In this document: positions 9,010 through 16,724 of the stretch, piece after piece | How positions within the stretch are numbered: the stretch's first letter is position 1 | Layout of the letters: the number at the start of each line of letters is the position of its first letter | Assembly (NCBI GenBank): GCA_964510575.1 | Contig: CAZECN010000011.1 | Span: 18,645-82,644 of the forward strand | DNA: 64,000 nt | DNA from: CALKYB01 sp964510575 | GTDB lineage: Bacteria > Bdellovibrionota_C > UBA2361 > SZUA-149 > CALKYB01 | Direction: 5' to 3' | Program-made: the position numbers and the translations under genes | The notes under the pieces: model-generated | What the model was told of the DNA's origin: nothing | Databases searched by the model: none | Seen by the model: the letters and a program-made list of their open reading frames with translations, nothing else

Positions 9010-9732
9010 CTAACTCTCGGGTCTGCTGGGCACGAAAAAGTTAGGTACGTTGAACTGGTCAACTGCGACTGAGCCCATCAGATACTCGATATTATCACTA
9101 AATCCATCTCCATCGGTATCTCTATCGTTTGGATCGTAGCCAAAGAAAGCTTCTCGATCATTCGAGATTCCGTCCCCGTCGCTATCAAGTGGAATTGGGA
9201 CTGTAGTAGGGTCAATTCCATCACTAGCCGGAGGTTGGTTTCGGATAGGAACACTAGAGGCATTAAAAGGGTCGGTATTAGCCACAAGCTCTAAGCTGTC
9301 ACTGAAACCATCATCGTCGATATCGGCATTATTATCATCGAGATTATTGTTGTTTTCAAAATTACTGCCAAGACCATCACCATCAGAGTCAATTAAATCT
9401 ACTTCGTTCTCAGAGTCTAAAAGGTTTCTAGCTCGAGCCTCAGAGGCAGGAACGACCAAAGAGTTAAGAGGGTCGCCTGATTGGGAGATAAACTCCATTC
9501 CATCATCGAAGCCGTCACGGTCTGTGTCTCTAACCATAGGCTCGCTGCCAACCCGATTCTCTTCTTCTACATCATCTGAGAGACCATCTGAATCAAAGTC
9601 CTCTGGGGAACTAGTTGAAGAGCTTGTATCAGAATTGGAGTCATCTGGTGCTTGCCCGATTACAACGTCCTCATCGCATCCTGTTGATAAAAAAAGGATG
9701 CTTAGAATCAATAATTTGGACAAACGGACCAT
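9010..9732 (-). CDS. Lipoprotein with thrombospondin type 3-like Ca2+-binding repeats
   Basis: The N-terminus MVRLSKLLILSILFLSTGCD has a clear lipobox (STGC), so the protein should be lipid-anchored. The rest is built of acidic DxDxDGxxD calcium-binding repeats: DFDSDGLSDDVEEE, DTDRDGFDDGMEF, DSDGDGLGSNFEN, DIDDDGFSDSLE, DSDGDGISNDREA and DTDGDGFSDNIEYL. These repeats are typical of TSP3-type surface proteins in delta-proteobacteria and other Gram-negatives, and bind several Ca2+ ions. Its partner or function is unknown. Confidence 0.85.
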   Translation of the reverse strand: MVRLSKLLILSILFLSTGCDEDVVIGQAPDDSNSDTSSSTSSPEDFDSDGLSDDVEEENRVGSEPMVRDTDRDGFDDGMEFISQSGDPLNSLVVPASEARARNLLDSENEVDLIDSDGDGLGSNFENNNNLDDNNADIDDDGFSDSLELVANTDPFNASSVPIRNQPPASDGIDPTTVPIPLDSDGDGISNDREAFFGYDPNDRDTDGDGFSDNIEYLMGSVAVDQFNVPNFFVPSRPES

Positions 9733-9910
9733 GGGCCGAATCCTCTAAAGAGTAGTTAGTAGACAATCTGAGAAAAAGTATTGCAAAAATAACCTTTGCA
9801 GGCCAGCACCAGTCGAGTCAAACTGCTTTTGATTTCGTCAGCAATAAAGAATGTCAGTTATTTAATTTACTGAATGGCCAGATGGCTTTTCCACAACAGG
9901 CTCATATTTA

Positions 9911-11698
9911 ATGGACTATAGTATTTTAACCGGACTTTCTGCCATTTTAGGTCTCGGTATTGCTGCACAGTGGATTGCCTGGCGCTTTCATCTTCCAGCA
10001 ATTTTGTTGTTGATGATTTTTGGAATAGTTGCTGGTCCTATTACAGGCTACCTAAGACCTGACGAAATGTTGGGTGGAGCCTTGATGCCGCTTGTTTCTA
10101 TCTCTATCGGCATAATACTTTTCGAAGGAGGGTTAGATCTTAAAAGGGAAGAGCTTAAGAAAGTAGGCGGGATAGTTAGAAACCTGGTTACAATTGGTTT
10201 GCTGGTAACCTGGGTCCTTGCCACTGGAGCTGCCATCCTAGTTTTTGATTTAGACTTAAAGTTTGCTGCCCTGCTTGGAGGAATCTTAACGGTAACTGGT
10301 CCGACAGTTATCATACCTCTACTTAGACATATTAGATTAAGCGGAAGTAGTCCGGTAGGAACTGCTTTGAAGTGGGAGGGGATAGTAATAGATCCTATCG
10401 GAGCTGTTTTTGCGGTTCTTGTGCTGAATGCTGTTCTCGCTGGGGGCTTGGATGAAGTAGCTATTCAGACTTTTACTAGTATTATTTATACGATACTAGT
10501 TGGTGGATCCTTTGGAATAGTCGCAGCCGCCATTTTAATAGTTCTATTTCGTCACCACATGGTGCCGGATTTCCTAAAAAATCCAGTGGCTTTGGCCTTG
10601 GTTGTTGTTTCGTTTGTTTCTTCTAACGTGATTCAGCATGAATCTGGCCTTCTTACTACCACTTTGATGGGGGTAATTTTGGCCAATCAAAAGTACGTTC
10701 GAATCAAGGAATTAGCCGAATTTAAAGAAACACTGAGAGTTCTTCTAATTTCAGCCTTATTTATTGTTCTTTCGGCCCGAATTGATCTTGAGTCACTCTC
10801 TAGCTTAGGAGTAAAGGGAGCAATTTTCACTGCAATCTTGATACTTGTAGTAAGGCCTGCCTCAGTTTTTATCTCAACCATTGGTAGTAATTTATCTTTG
10901 AAGGAGAAGTTGTTTCTTTCATCTATGGCTCCTCGAGGAATAGTGGCTGCTGCCGTGGCCTCTATCTTTGCAGTTGAGCTTGCCCATAATGGTCAAGAAG
11001 GAGCAGGTATAATAGCTGATATTTGTTTCATAGTGATAATAGGAACTGTTCTCATCTATGGAATTTTTACTCCAATTGTCGCCCGTATCTTAGGTTTGAG
11101 TAGCCCCAACCCTCAAGGCGTTTTGTTTATCGGTGCGCATAGTTGGGCAAGAGATGTAGCCGTCGCCTTACAGAATGCTGGCTCTAAAGTGATGATGATT
11201 GACACTAACTCCTTCAATATAAAGAAAGCCCGAGAGTTGGGAATTGAATCTAAGAATAATAATGTGGTCTTTGACCCTGCCATTGAAGAGTTGGTTTTAG
11301 ATGGATTAGGTAAGTTAGTCGCAATGACATCGAATGATGAGGTGAATACCTTATCTTCTTTCCATTTTATCGAGCACTTTGGGGAAGCTGGAGTATTTCA
11401 GCTTCCTCCTCAAGCTGCATCAGGGGAAACTGCTGATGAGCAGAACTTACCGAGCCGAATTCTATTTGGAAATGAATGGAGTTATAAAGTAATAGATAAG
11501 CTTTACGAAAAAGGTGCTAAAGTAGAGACTTTCGATGTTGAAAGTGAGACTGACTTTGAAGGATTTGTTTCAGGGATTGGTAAAGAAACAGTGGTTCCTT
11601 TTTTTCACCTCAAAGAATCTGGAGACTTGGAAGTGTTTGGTACCCTAAGTCAGCCGAAGACTATTCCTTCAGGAAAATTTATTTGTCTTACTGCCTAG
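9911..11698 (+). CDS. CPA1-type cation:proton antiporter with C-terminal RCK/TrkA-N-like domain
   Basis: The first 395 residues have about 12 hydrophobic segments of the NhaP/CPA type, with LFEGGLDL (transmembrane motif region), LTVTGPTVIIPLLRHIRLSG and the ion-site region EGIVIDPIGAVFAV. CPA1 proteins usually have an ND pair here; this one has ID. The remaining 200 residues look like a Rossmann nucleotide-binding domain (GVLFIGAHSWARDVAVALQN, then VMMIDTNSFNIKKARELGI) as in TrkA-N/RCK regulators. That suggests gating by a nucleotide or a related ligand. It likely exchanges Na+ or K+ for H+ at the inner membrane. Confidence 0.88.
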   Translation: MDYSILTGLSAILGLGIAAQWIAWRFHLPAILLLMIFGIVAGPITGYLRPDEMLGGALMPLVSISIGIILFEGGLDLKREELKKVGGIVRNLVTIGLLVTWVLATGAAILVFDLDLKFAALLGGILTVTGPTVIIPLLRHIRLSGSSPVGTALKWEGIVIDPIGAVFAVLVLNAVLAGGLDEVAIQTFTSIIYTILVGGSFGIVAAAILIVLFRHHMVPDFLKNPVALALVVVSFVSSNVIQHESGLLTTTLMGVILANQKYVRIKELAEFKETLRVLLISALFIVLSARIDLESLSSLGVKGAIFTAILILVVRPASVFISTIGSNLSLKEKLFLSSMAPRGIVAAAVASIFAVELAHNGQEGAGIIADICFIVIIGTVLIYGIFTPIVARILGLSSPNPQGVLFIGAHSWARDVAVALQNAGSKVMMIDTNSFNIKKARELGIESKNNNVVFDPAIEELVLDGLGKLVAMTSNDEVNTLSSFHFIEHFGEAGVFQLPPQAASGETADEQNLPSRILFGNEWSYKVIDKLYEKGAKVETFDVESETDFEGFVSGIGKETVVPFFHLKESGDLEVFGTLSQPKTIPSGKFICLTA

Positions 11699-11717
11699 CG
11701 TTTTTACTGCTGCTTAC

Positions 11718-12716
11718 TTAGTCCTTGAAAATCATATCAATTAAGACCTGGAGCTTTTCTGAACCGGAGTTTCTGAAATGACTCATTCTTACATGATTTG
11801 AGGGATTTTTTCTGTCTAGTGTAATGCCCCAAAGCGGTTCTAAAGAATTGGGAAGCATGGCGTAGCGGATATCACCTAAGGTCTCGGGAACACTTGGGTG
11901 CCAAGCTAGATAGTTGTCAGAAAAAAAGGCAAATCGCTTTATGTCTTTTTTTAAGGTCGAGTTTGAGCCTAGGTCAGGAAAATCCGTTTCTGGGTTTACT
12001 TTGCTAATGACTCCGCCTTCAAAAACTTTAGAGGTTTTACTTGGCATAACTCGAATAGCATCAATCCAGAATTCAGTTTCGGTTTCTAGGGTTGAGCGCC
12101 AAAGAAATAGATTACCAAGGGATGGTTTGGTGCTGTAACGAAGAACTTCTAGTTCTCTCTCTGAGGCTAAATTTTTAGAAACAGCTAACGCTTGGTCTCT
12201 CTGATAGGCGCCAAAGCAAAGATAAGCTAAACCAAACAGCAGAGCAGTTTTTGCAAGAATTGATTTTCTAAGAATATAGCAACTTAGCACCAGAGCTAAG
12301 ATAGTAAGTGTGAAGACCGGGTCTACTATAGATATAAGGTGCCAGGCTGAGCGATATTCACTGAAAGGCCAGAGCAGGTGAGTGCCGTAAGAAGTGCAGG
12401 CATCAAGAGGAGCAGCTGTTAGGTAACCTAGAGCTGCAAATTTAAATCTTTGACCAAAAGAAAGTGCGCGTCTCCAATAGATTAAGGAAAGAATTGTTCC
12501 GAGTATAGCGCCAATGGGAACAAAAGCGAGTGAGTGGCTAAAGTGCCGATGATACTCAAGCACCAAGATAGGATCAGTTGAGGAGCGAATTAAAACATCT
12601 AAGTCTGCAAGAAGGGCGGATATGAAGCCGATTAATATTGCAGGCCTAGTGTTTTTTTTGGAGGAAAGGCTTGCGGATAGGGTTGCCCCGACCACGCCCT
12701 GGCTGATTGGATCCAT
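11718..12716 (-). CDS. YdjM-like membrane-bound metal-dependent hydrolase (DUF457)
   Basis: The protein opens with MDPISQGVVGATLSASLSSK and continues with LIGFISALLADLDVLIRSST and YHRHFSHSLAFVPIGAILGT. The conserved ADLD and H-R-H-F-S-H elements are the DUF457/YdjM signature of membrane-bound putative metal hydrolases. About five hydrophobic segments fill the first 190 residues; a soluble C-terminal part of about 130 residues follows. Its substrate is unknown. It is likely cotranscribed with the small membrane protein 9 bp upstream (12726-12968). Confidence 0.83.
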   Translation of the reverse strand: MDPISQGVVGATLSASLSSKKNTRPAILIGFISALLADLDVLIRSSTDPILVLEYHRHFSHSLAFVPIGAILGTILSLIYWRRALSFGQRFKFAALGYLTAAPLDACTSYGTHLLWPFSEYRSAWHLISIVDPVFTLTILALVLSCYILRKSILAKTALLFGLAYLCFGAYQRDQALAVSKNLASERELEVLRYSTKPSLGNLFLWRSTLETETEFWIDAIRVMPSKTSKVFEGGVISKVNPETDFPDLGSNSTLKKDIKRFAFFSDNYLAWHPSVPETLGDIRYAMLPNSLEPLWGITLDRKNPSNHVRMSHFRNSGSEKLQVLIDMIFKD

Positions 12717-12725
12717 CTCGAGTTG

Positions 12726-12968
12726 CTAACGAGAAATTTTTCTTAAGGTAAGACTCACACCGATTATTGAAAATCCAAGCATCATCACAGCACTTGAAAT
12801 CAAATAAACTAGTAGCTCTGGCTTAGCGATCATCAACAGAGCAAAAAGAACTAAGCAAACCCCGACAAAAAATAGCCCTTTCCAACCAGCCTTATTTAGA
12901 CCGACGACTCTTGGTCCACTGCCACCTTTAGAAAAATAGCTAAAACCGCCCTGATTAAATTCATCCAT
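12726..12968 (-). CDS. Small two-helix membrane protein
   Basis: This 80-residue protein has two hydrophobic helices (GLFFVGVCLVLFALLMIA and LLVYLISSAVMMLGFSIIGV) after a 30-residue Gly-rich polar start. It sits between the Fe-S oxidoreductase gene and the YdjM-like gene with gaps of 23 and 9 bp, so it belongs to the same minus-strand operon. I do not recognise a family. It could be an accessory subunit for the membrane oxidoreductase, but that is a guess from position. Confidence 0.65.
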   Translation of the reverse strand: MDEFNQGGFSYFSKGGSGPRVVGLNKAGWKGLFFVGVCLVLFALLMIAKPELLVYLISSAVMMLGFSIIGVSLTLRKISR

Positions 12969-12991
12969 GATATGCTAATCCTAATGTCTTT

Positions 12992-15184
12992 CTACTGAAT
13001 GCCGGAGGCAACAAGCTCTGCAATATCCTTAACTGCTAGCTTGTCTTCACTTTCAGTAAGCTTGGCGCCATCTTCCATCATTTGTAAACAAAAGGGACAT
13101 CCTGTTGCTACTGTAGAAGCACCAGTTTCTAGCGCTTGTTCCGTCCTTTGAACATTCACTCGCTCACCAACCTTCATATCCATCCAGAAGTGACCTCCAC
13201 CGGCACCACAACATTTACCACGTTCTTTATTATCTTTCATCTCGACTAGATTTTTAGCTCCAATTTGAACCAGAACATCTCTAGGTTCTTGGTAGCTGTC
13301 GTTATACCTTCCTAGGTAGCAGGGATCGTGAAAGGTAACCTTTTCGTTAATATCGTTACTGACTTCAATCTTTTTATCCGAAATCAACTCCTTAATAAGC
13401 TCACTATGGTGAATGATTCTCGTGCCTGCTGGAGGGAATTCACCAATTTGAGGATATTCGTTCTTTAGGGAGTTAAAACAGTGAGGGCAGTTAGCGACTA
13501 CTGTTTCAAACTTGATTCCTGTTAAGTTTGGTATGTTCTGCTTTACTTGGTTTTGAAAAAGATTTTCGTCACCAAGTCTACGTGCTGGGTCTCCGGTGCA
13601 GCATTCTCGGTTTCCGAGTATTCCCCAACTAAGGCCTGAGCTGTTTAGGATCTTAACCATTGAGCGAGCAATTTCTTGCTTTCTCTTATCATAGGCGGAA
13701 ACGCAACCGACCCAATACAAGATATCAACCTCTGCTCCATCCTTGAGAATAGGAACTTCCAACCCCTCGGTCCAGTCGGTCCTGCTTTCGGCAGGGCCAA
13801 AGGGGTTACCTCTGGTCTCAATAGCCCTCAAACTACCTTGGGCCTCCGAAGGAATCTTACCTTCGATCATCGCCATATTACGTCTTACGCCCATGATCAT
13901 ATCGAGATGATTTATTCCTACAGGGCAAATTTCCTCGCAAGCTCTACAGGAGGTGCAAGACCAAAAGACGTCTTCTTCCATTACTCCGCCAGCAAAGGGA
14001 GTGTCCCAAGACTCTCCAACTGAAAGCCTGGAATTTTGCACCAGCTCATTCGAGGCACGTTTAGCGGACTGTGCGCTTGAGCTTGGCATGTAAAGCTTTT
14101 CAAGAAGGTAGTTGTCAACCTTGTCTAAGGGGTTGCTCGTGACCTCGCCTTGAGGATCTTTACCAGAAGAGGCTAAGGATAGAAGATGGTCTCTGCTATC
14201 AAGTACCAACCATTTTGGTGATAGAACTTTACCAGAGTTATAGGCAGGGCAAAGTTCCTGGCATCGCCCACAGGATGTGCAGGCATCCAAGTCTAGTCTT
14301 TGCTTCCAGCTTAAGTCAGTGGCGTTGTTTATACCAAGGTTGAACTCTTCATCCCCGGATTCCATGGCTTCTTCCATGATTTTTTCGATATCGCCAATGT
14401 TCTCAAGTGCTCCTTTTGGAGCCAGCTTCTTGAAGAAGAGGTTCGCGCTAGCTGTGAAGATGTGCATGAACTTGGTGTAGGGAAGCAGTGCAATCCATAC
14501 GAACACGGTGACAGCGTGTATCCACCATAGGCTGAAATGTAGTGGGGGAAGTGCTGCTTCCGGTAAAGGGCTAAGTATAATAGCAGTCAGAAGCCCTACC
14601 GGCGAGTAGGGAGCCCAAGGGTCGTTAGTAGCAGCAATTCGAAGTCCCTCTAACCCAAAGCCTTGAAAAACCATTAAGGCTAACAGCAACAGCATCATCC
14701 AGTCGCCAGCTGTGTTGTGAAGTCTGTCTGGTTTGTCGACGTATCTGACCCAGGCAGCATAAAGAACCCCAATTCCTAGACCAAGCCCAAATAGATCTGA
14801 AAGTATGGTTACAATTAGATAAAACTTACCTTGGTAAATATCTATTCCAAAGTCGTGATCAATTGCGACCATGGTAGTGGTAAAAGTCAGGACCATGAAG
14901 CCCCAAAAAATTAGATTGTGAAATATTTTGGGCTTCTTTTTTCTGTTCACACCTTTTTGGCGAAAGGCGCCGCTCCAGATTGCCTTAACTCGTGTGCCCC
15001 AATCACCTAGTAACTGGTTTGCTGGGCGGCCAGCTGAGTAGAGTCTAAATCTTCGGTAAAGCCCATAGCAAAAAATAACCATGCTAATGCCGAACAGGGT
15101 ATACATAACCACCATGTTAAAAGGCGAGGTTATGTTCCAAAGTATTTCTCTGGAGGCAGTGGAAGGGTCTAGATTATTGGCCAT
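12992..15184 (-). CDS. Membrane Fe-S oxidoreductase with NarI-like, 2[4Fe-4S] and CCG domains (EtfD-like)
   Basis: The first 260 residues hold about six membrane helices of the NarI/cytochrome b type. A ferredoxin-like region with two cluster motifs follows: CTSCGRCQELCP and CTSCRACEEICP. Then come two cysteine-rich CCG domains (GNRECCTGDPARR, CPHCFNSLKNEYP, DPCYLGRYND, CCGAGGGHFW and GCPFCLQMMEDG). This architecture matches membrane proteins that take electrons from electron-transfer flavoprotein to quinone, including mycobacterial EtfD, and resembles heterodisulfide-reductase subunit D. No etfAB genes are in the window. The start is the ATG at 15184. Confidence 0.85.
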   Translation of the reverse strand: MANNLDPSTASREILWNITSPFNMVVMYTLFGISMVIFCYGLYRRFRLYSAGRPANQLLGDWGTRVKAIWSGAFRQKGVNRKKKPKIFHNLIFWGFMVLTFTTTMVAIDHDFGIDIYQGKFYLIVTILSDLFGLGLGIGVLYAAWVRYVDKPDRLHNTAGDWMMLLLLALMVFQGFGLEGLRIAATNDPWAPYSPVGLLTAIILSPLPEAALPPLHFSLWWIHAVTVFVWIALLPYTKFMHIFTASANLFFKKLAPKGALENIGDIEKIMEEAMESGDEEFNLGINNATDLSWKQRLDLDACTSCGRCQELCPAYNSGKVLSPKWLVLDSRDHLLSLASSGKDPQGEVTSNPLDKVDNYLLEKLYMPSSSAQSAKRASNELVQNSRLSVGESWDTPFAGGVMEEDVFWSCTSCRACEEICPVGINHLDMIMGVRRNMAMIEGKIPSEAQGSLRAIETRGNPFGPAESRTDWTEGLEVPILKDGAEVDILYWVGCVSAYDKRKQEIARSMVKILNSSGLSWGILGNRECCTGDPARRLGDENLFQNQVKQNIPNLTGIKFETVVANCPHCFNSLKNEYPQIGEFPPAGTRIIHHSELIKELISDKKIEVSNDINEKVTFHDPCYLGRYNDSYQEPRDVLVQIGAKNLVEMKDNKERGKCCGAGGGHFWMDMKVGERVNVQRTEQALETGASTVATGCPFCLQMMEDGAKLTESEDKLAVKDIAELVASGIQ

Positions 15185-15249
15185 GAAATTACCTGTTTTT
15201 TTGCTAAGGTTACCCGAGCAGGAGGCTTGAAGCGAGCAAAAACAAGCTG

Positions 15250-15885
15250 CTAGCTATTTGCCATAGCTAACGGTGATTTCTGCTTTCCGTCGATAAAATT
15301 CTCAGGCTTGAGCCAACTCTCAAACTTTGGCTTTAACTGTGGCCAATCGGAATCAATAATTGAATACCATGCAGTGTCACGGTTTCTTCCTTTGACTATC
15401 ATATGTTGTCGAAAGACGCCTTCAAACTTAAAGCCGAGTCGAGAAGCCGCCTTCTTCGAGCGTAAATTGTTGATGTCACATTTCCACTCGAGCCTTCGAT
15501 AGCCAAGATTTTCAAAGACGTAATTGATTAGCAGGAAAAGTGCCTCAGTGGCCTCAACCGTTCTTTGAATCTCAGGGGAGAATTGGATCGAGCCAATTTC
15601 CACAACCTGGTTGTTGATATCTTCCCTCATTAGCGACATTAGTCCGATACTATTGGCGCCGTCCTTGGATAAACAAAGCACTTGGCGCTCACAGGTTGAT
15701 AGCGACTCATCAAACCAGCTGTCAAAGTCCTTTTGATTCTTAAATGGCCCATAGCTCATGTAATCAAACTCTGAGTCGGGTGCATGGGTAACCCATGCCC
15801 TGATACCAGCTCTATGGCTTTCAGAAATTCTAAGCAGAGAGATGGTTCTTCCCTCTAAAAAAGGCTTATTTTCTATTTGATTCAT
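15250..15885 (-). CDS. GNAT acetyltransferase, RimJ/RimL-like
   Basis: The protein has the GNAT fold of N-acetyltransferases: SIGLMSLMREDINNQVVEIG, then IQFSPEIQRTVEATEALFLL, and the core ...LGYRRLEWKCDINNLRSKKA followed by ASRLGFKFEGVFRQHMIVKG. It could acetylate a ribosomal protein, peptide or small amine. The ATG at 15885 (GAAGG 8 nt upstream) is chosen; extending to 15984 would add 33 residues read through the repeat/hairpin region at 15949-15984 and is unlikely. The downstream repeat array begins immediately upstream of this gene. Confidence 0.83.
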   Translation of the reverse strand: MNQIENKPFLEGRTISLLRISESHRAGIRAWVTHAPDSEFDYMSYGPFKNQKDFDSWFDESLSTCERQVLCLSKDGANSIGLMSLMREDINNQVVEIGSIQFSPEIQRTVEATEALFLLINYVFENLGYRRLEWKCDINNLRSKKAASRLGFKFEGVFRQHMIVKGRNRDTAWYSIIDSDWPQLKPKFESWLKPENFIDGKQKSPLAMANS

Positions 15886-16114
15886 ACCGATAGCCTTCAA
15901 TATATCCCGTCTACTTGAAACGTTGGCTTTTTCTGTATCTGTCGTAAAGGGGTATAAGCAGTGCGAAGCACTGCCAGACAACAAATATACTGAAACCAGA
16001 AATATGACTACAAGAGCAAAGCTCTTGACAAGAAAAGTTATAATTCTAGCATTTTTGATGTGTTTTATGATTTTCTTACGAAGCTGCGCTTCTCAGAATG
16101 TTTTTAGACGAGGT

Positions 16115-16171
16115 ATATACTGCGCCTCATTGAAATTTCGGTTTTGCAAGATTAAGCATAGGCGCAGTATA
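16115..16171 (-). repeat. Inverted-repeat unit 1 (GCGCC stem)
   Basis: This complete unit is oriented on the minus strand. Left arm TATACTGCGCCT begins at 16171 and right arm AGGCGCAGTATA ends at 16115; the 12-bp stem is perfect. The core CGAAATTT begins at 16140, 26 nt from the right end. On the plus strand it sits between the CAAGAGC hairpin and the mismatched linker hairpin at about 16174. Confidence 0.8.
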
Positions 16172-16366
16172 AGCCGAGCGCAGGCGAGGCCAAAAAACCA
16201 TATACTCAACCTCAAAATATGCTTTTCCAGACCTTTAGGTCTTGTCTAAATCAATTATTAATCCGGAAAATCGAGGTATTTGGAGACTCTAGGGGCAAAA
16301 TGCTGGCCGTGTTTTACAGATTCCCCGGCGCAGTATCTGTCCTCTGGCCATGCTAACGCATGGCGG

Positions 16367-16423
16367 ATATACTCAACCCGACACGATCAATAAAGGCCGA
16401 AATTTAAAGTAGCTTGAGTATAT
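16367..16423 (+). repeat. Inverted-repeat unit 2 (CTCAA stem)
   Basis: Left arm ATATACTCAA (16367-16376) pairs with right arm TTGAGTATAT (16414-16423), a perfect 10-bp stem. The core CGAAATTTAAA lies at 16398-16408, again 26 nt before the unit end. It is flanked by the GCCATGC hairpin on the left and the GCTTTGC hairpin on the right. The sequence CTGTC follows both this unit and the extra right arm at 16327-16336. Confidence 0.8.
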
Positions 16424-16452
16424 CTGTCTAATGGCTTTGCTTACGCAAAGCG

Positions 16453-16512
16453 TATACTGAAACCTCATGGAAACACTTGCTAAACACGAAATTTAAACTG
16501 GTTTCAGTATAT
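16453..16512 (+). repeat. Inverted-repeat unit 3 (GAAACC stem)
   Basis: Left arm TATACTGAAACC (16453-16464) pairs with right arm GGTTTCAGTATA (16500-16511), a perfect 12-bp stem. The core CGAAATTTAAA at 16487-16497 is 26 nt before the end at 16512. An extra unpaired copy of the left arm, ATATACTGAAACC, sits at 15985-15997 at the other end of the array. Confidence 0.8.
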
Positions 16513-16724
16513 AGCTGATCCACTAGTTGAGACTATTGACAAAAACCACATGATTAAGTCAAAATATTTACAGTGAACGAAGATGAACCCCCGAGTATTT
16601 TTTCGCATACTATCTCGCGCGGCCCTAAAAAGGTGCCCCTTTCCGTACCCTATGCTCAACACCCCTTCTTTCCTCAACAAATATTCGCTAAGCCGGCGGG
16701 TCTAACCAAACGAGCGATACTTAT
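16513..16724. other. Intergenic region before the CorC-like gene
   Basis: No gene is supported. A TTGACA box (16536-16541) could be a -35 element but has no convincing -10 partner at 17 nt. A 10-nt direct repeat GAGCGATACT occurs at 16712 and 16727, the second copy overlapping the start codon of the next gene. Confidence 0.3.

Larger units (their letters stand above)
15949..16512. repeat. Non-coding array of covarying inverted repeats and 7-bp hairpins
   Basis: The region alternates two elements. (1) Inverted-repeat units starting TATACT and ending AGTATA, whose inner stem bases differ between copies but still pair: TATACTGCGCCT/AGGCGCAGTATA, ATATACTCAA/TTGAGTATAT, TATACTGAAACC/GGTTTCAGTATA. 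(2) Linker hairpins with 7-bp stems and 3-4 nt loops: GCAGTGC-GAA-GCACTGC (15958-15974), CAAGAGC-AAA-GCTCTTG (16011-16027), GCCATGC-TAAC-GCATGGC (16347-16364) and GCTTTGC-TTAC-GCAAAGC (16434-16451). A related 18-nt hairpin near 16174 has tandem G-A mismatches. Each of the three complete units has the core CGAAATTT exactly 26 nt before its right end. No tRNA, attC or IS match was recognised. The function is unknown; the organisation is visible directly in the sequence. Confidence 0.82.

Noticed and set aside
15886..15984. N-terminal extension of the GNAT acetyltransferase
   Set aside because: The extra 33 codons are read through the first repeat hairpin; the ATG at 15885 has GAAGG upstream and begins the conserved domain.
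15923..16249. Open frame of 108 residues on the plus strand with a hydrophobic stretch
   Set aside because: It runs through the hairpins and inverted repeats, has no ribosome site, and its composition reflects the repeats.
15949..16512. Integron attC array
   Set aside because: ACTCAAC at 16371-16377 fits the RYYYAAC rule, but the other arms (ACTGAAA, ACTGCGC) do not, the right arms lack GTTRRRY, there are no cassette genes between units and no integrase is in the window.
15949..16512. CRISPR array
   Set aside because: The repeats are inverted and divergent, spacing is irregular, and no cas gene is present.
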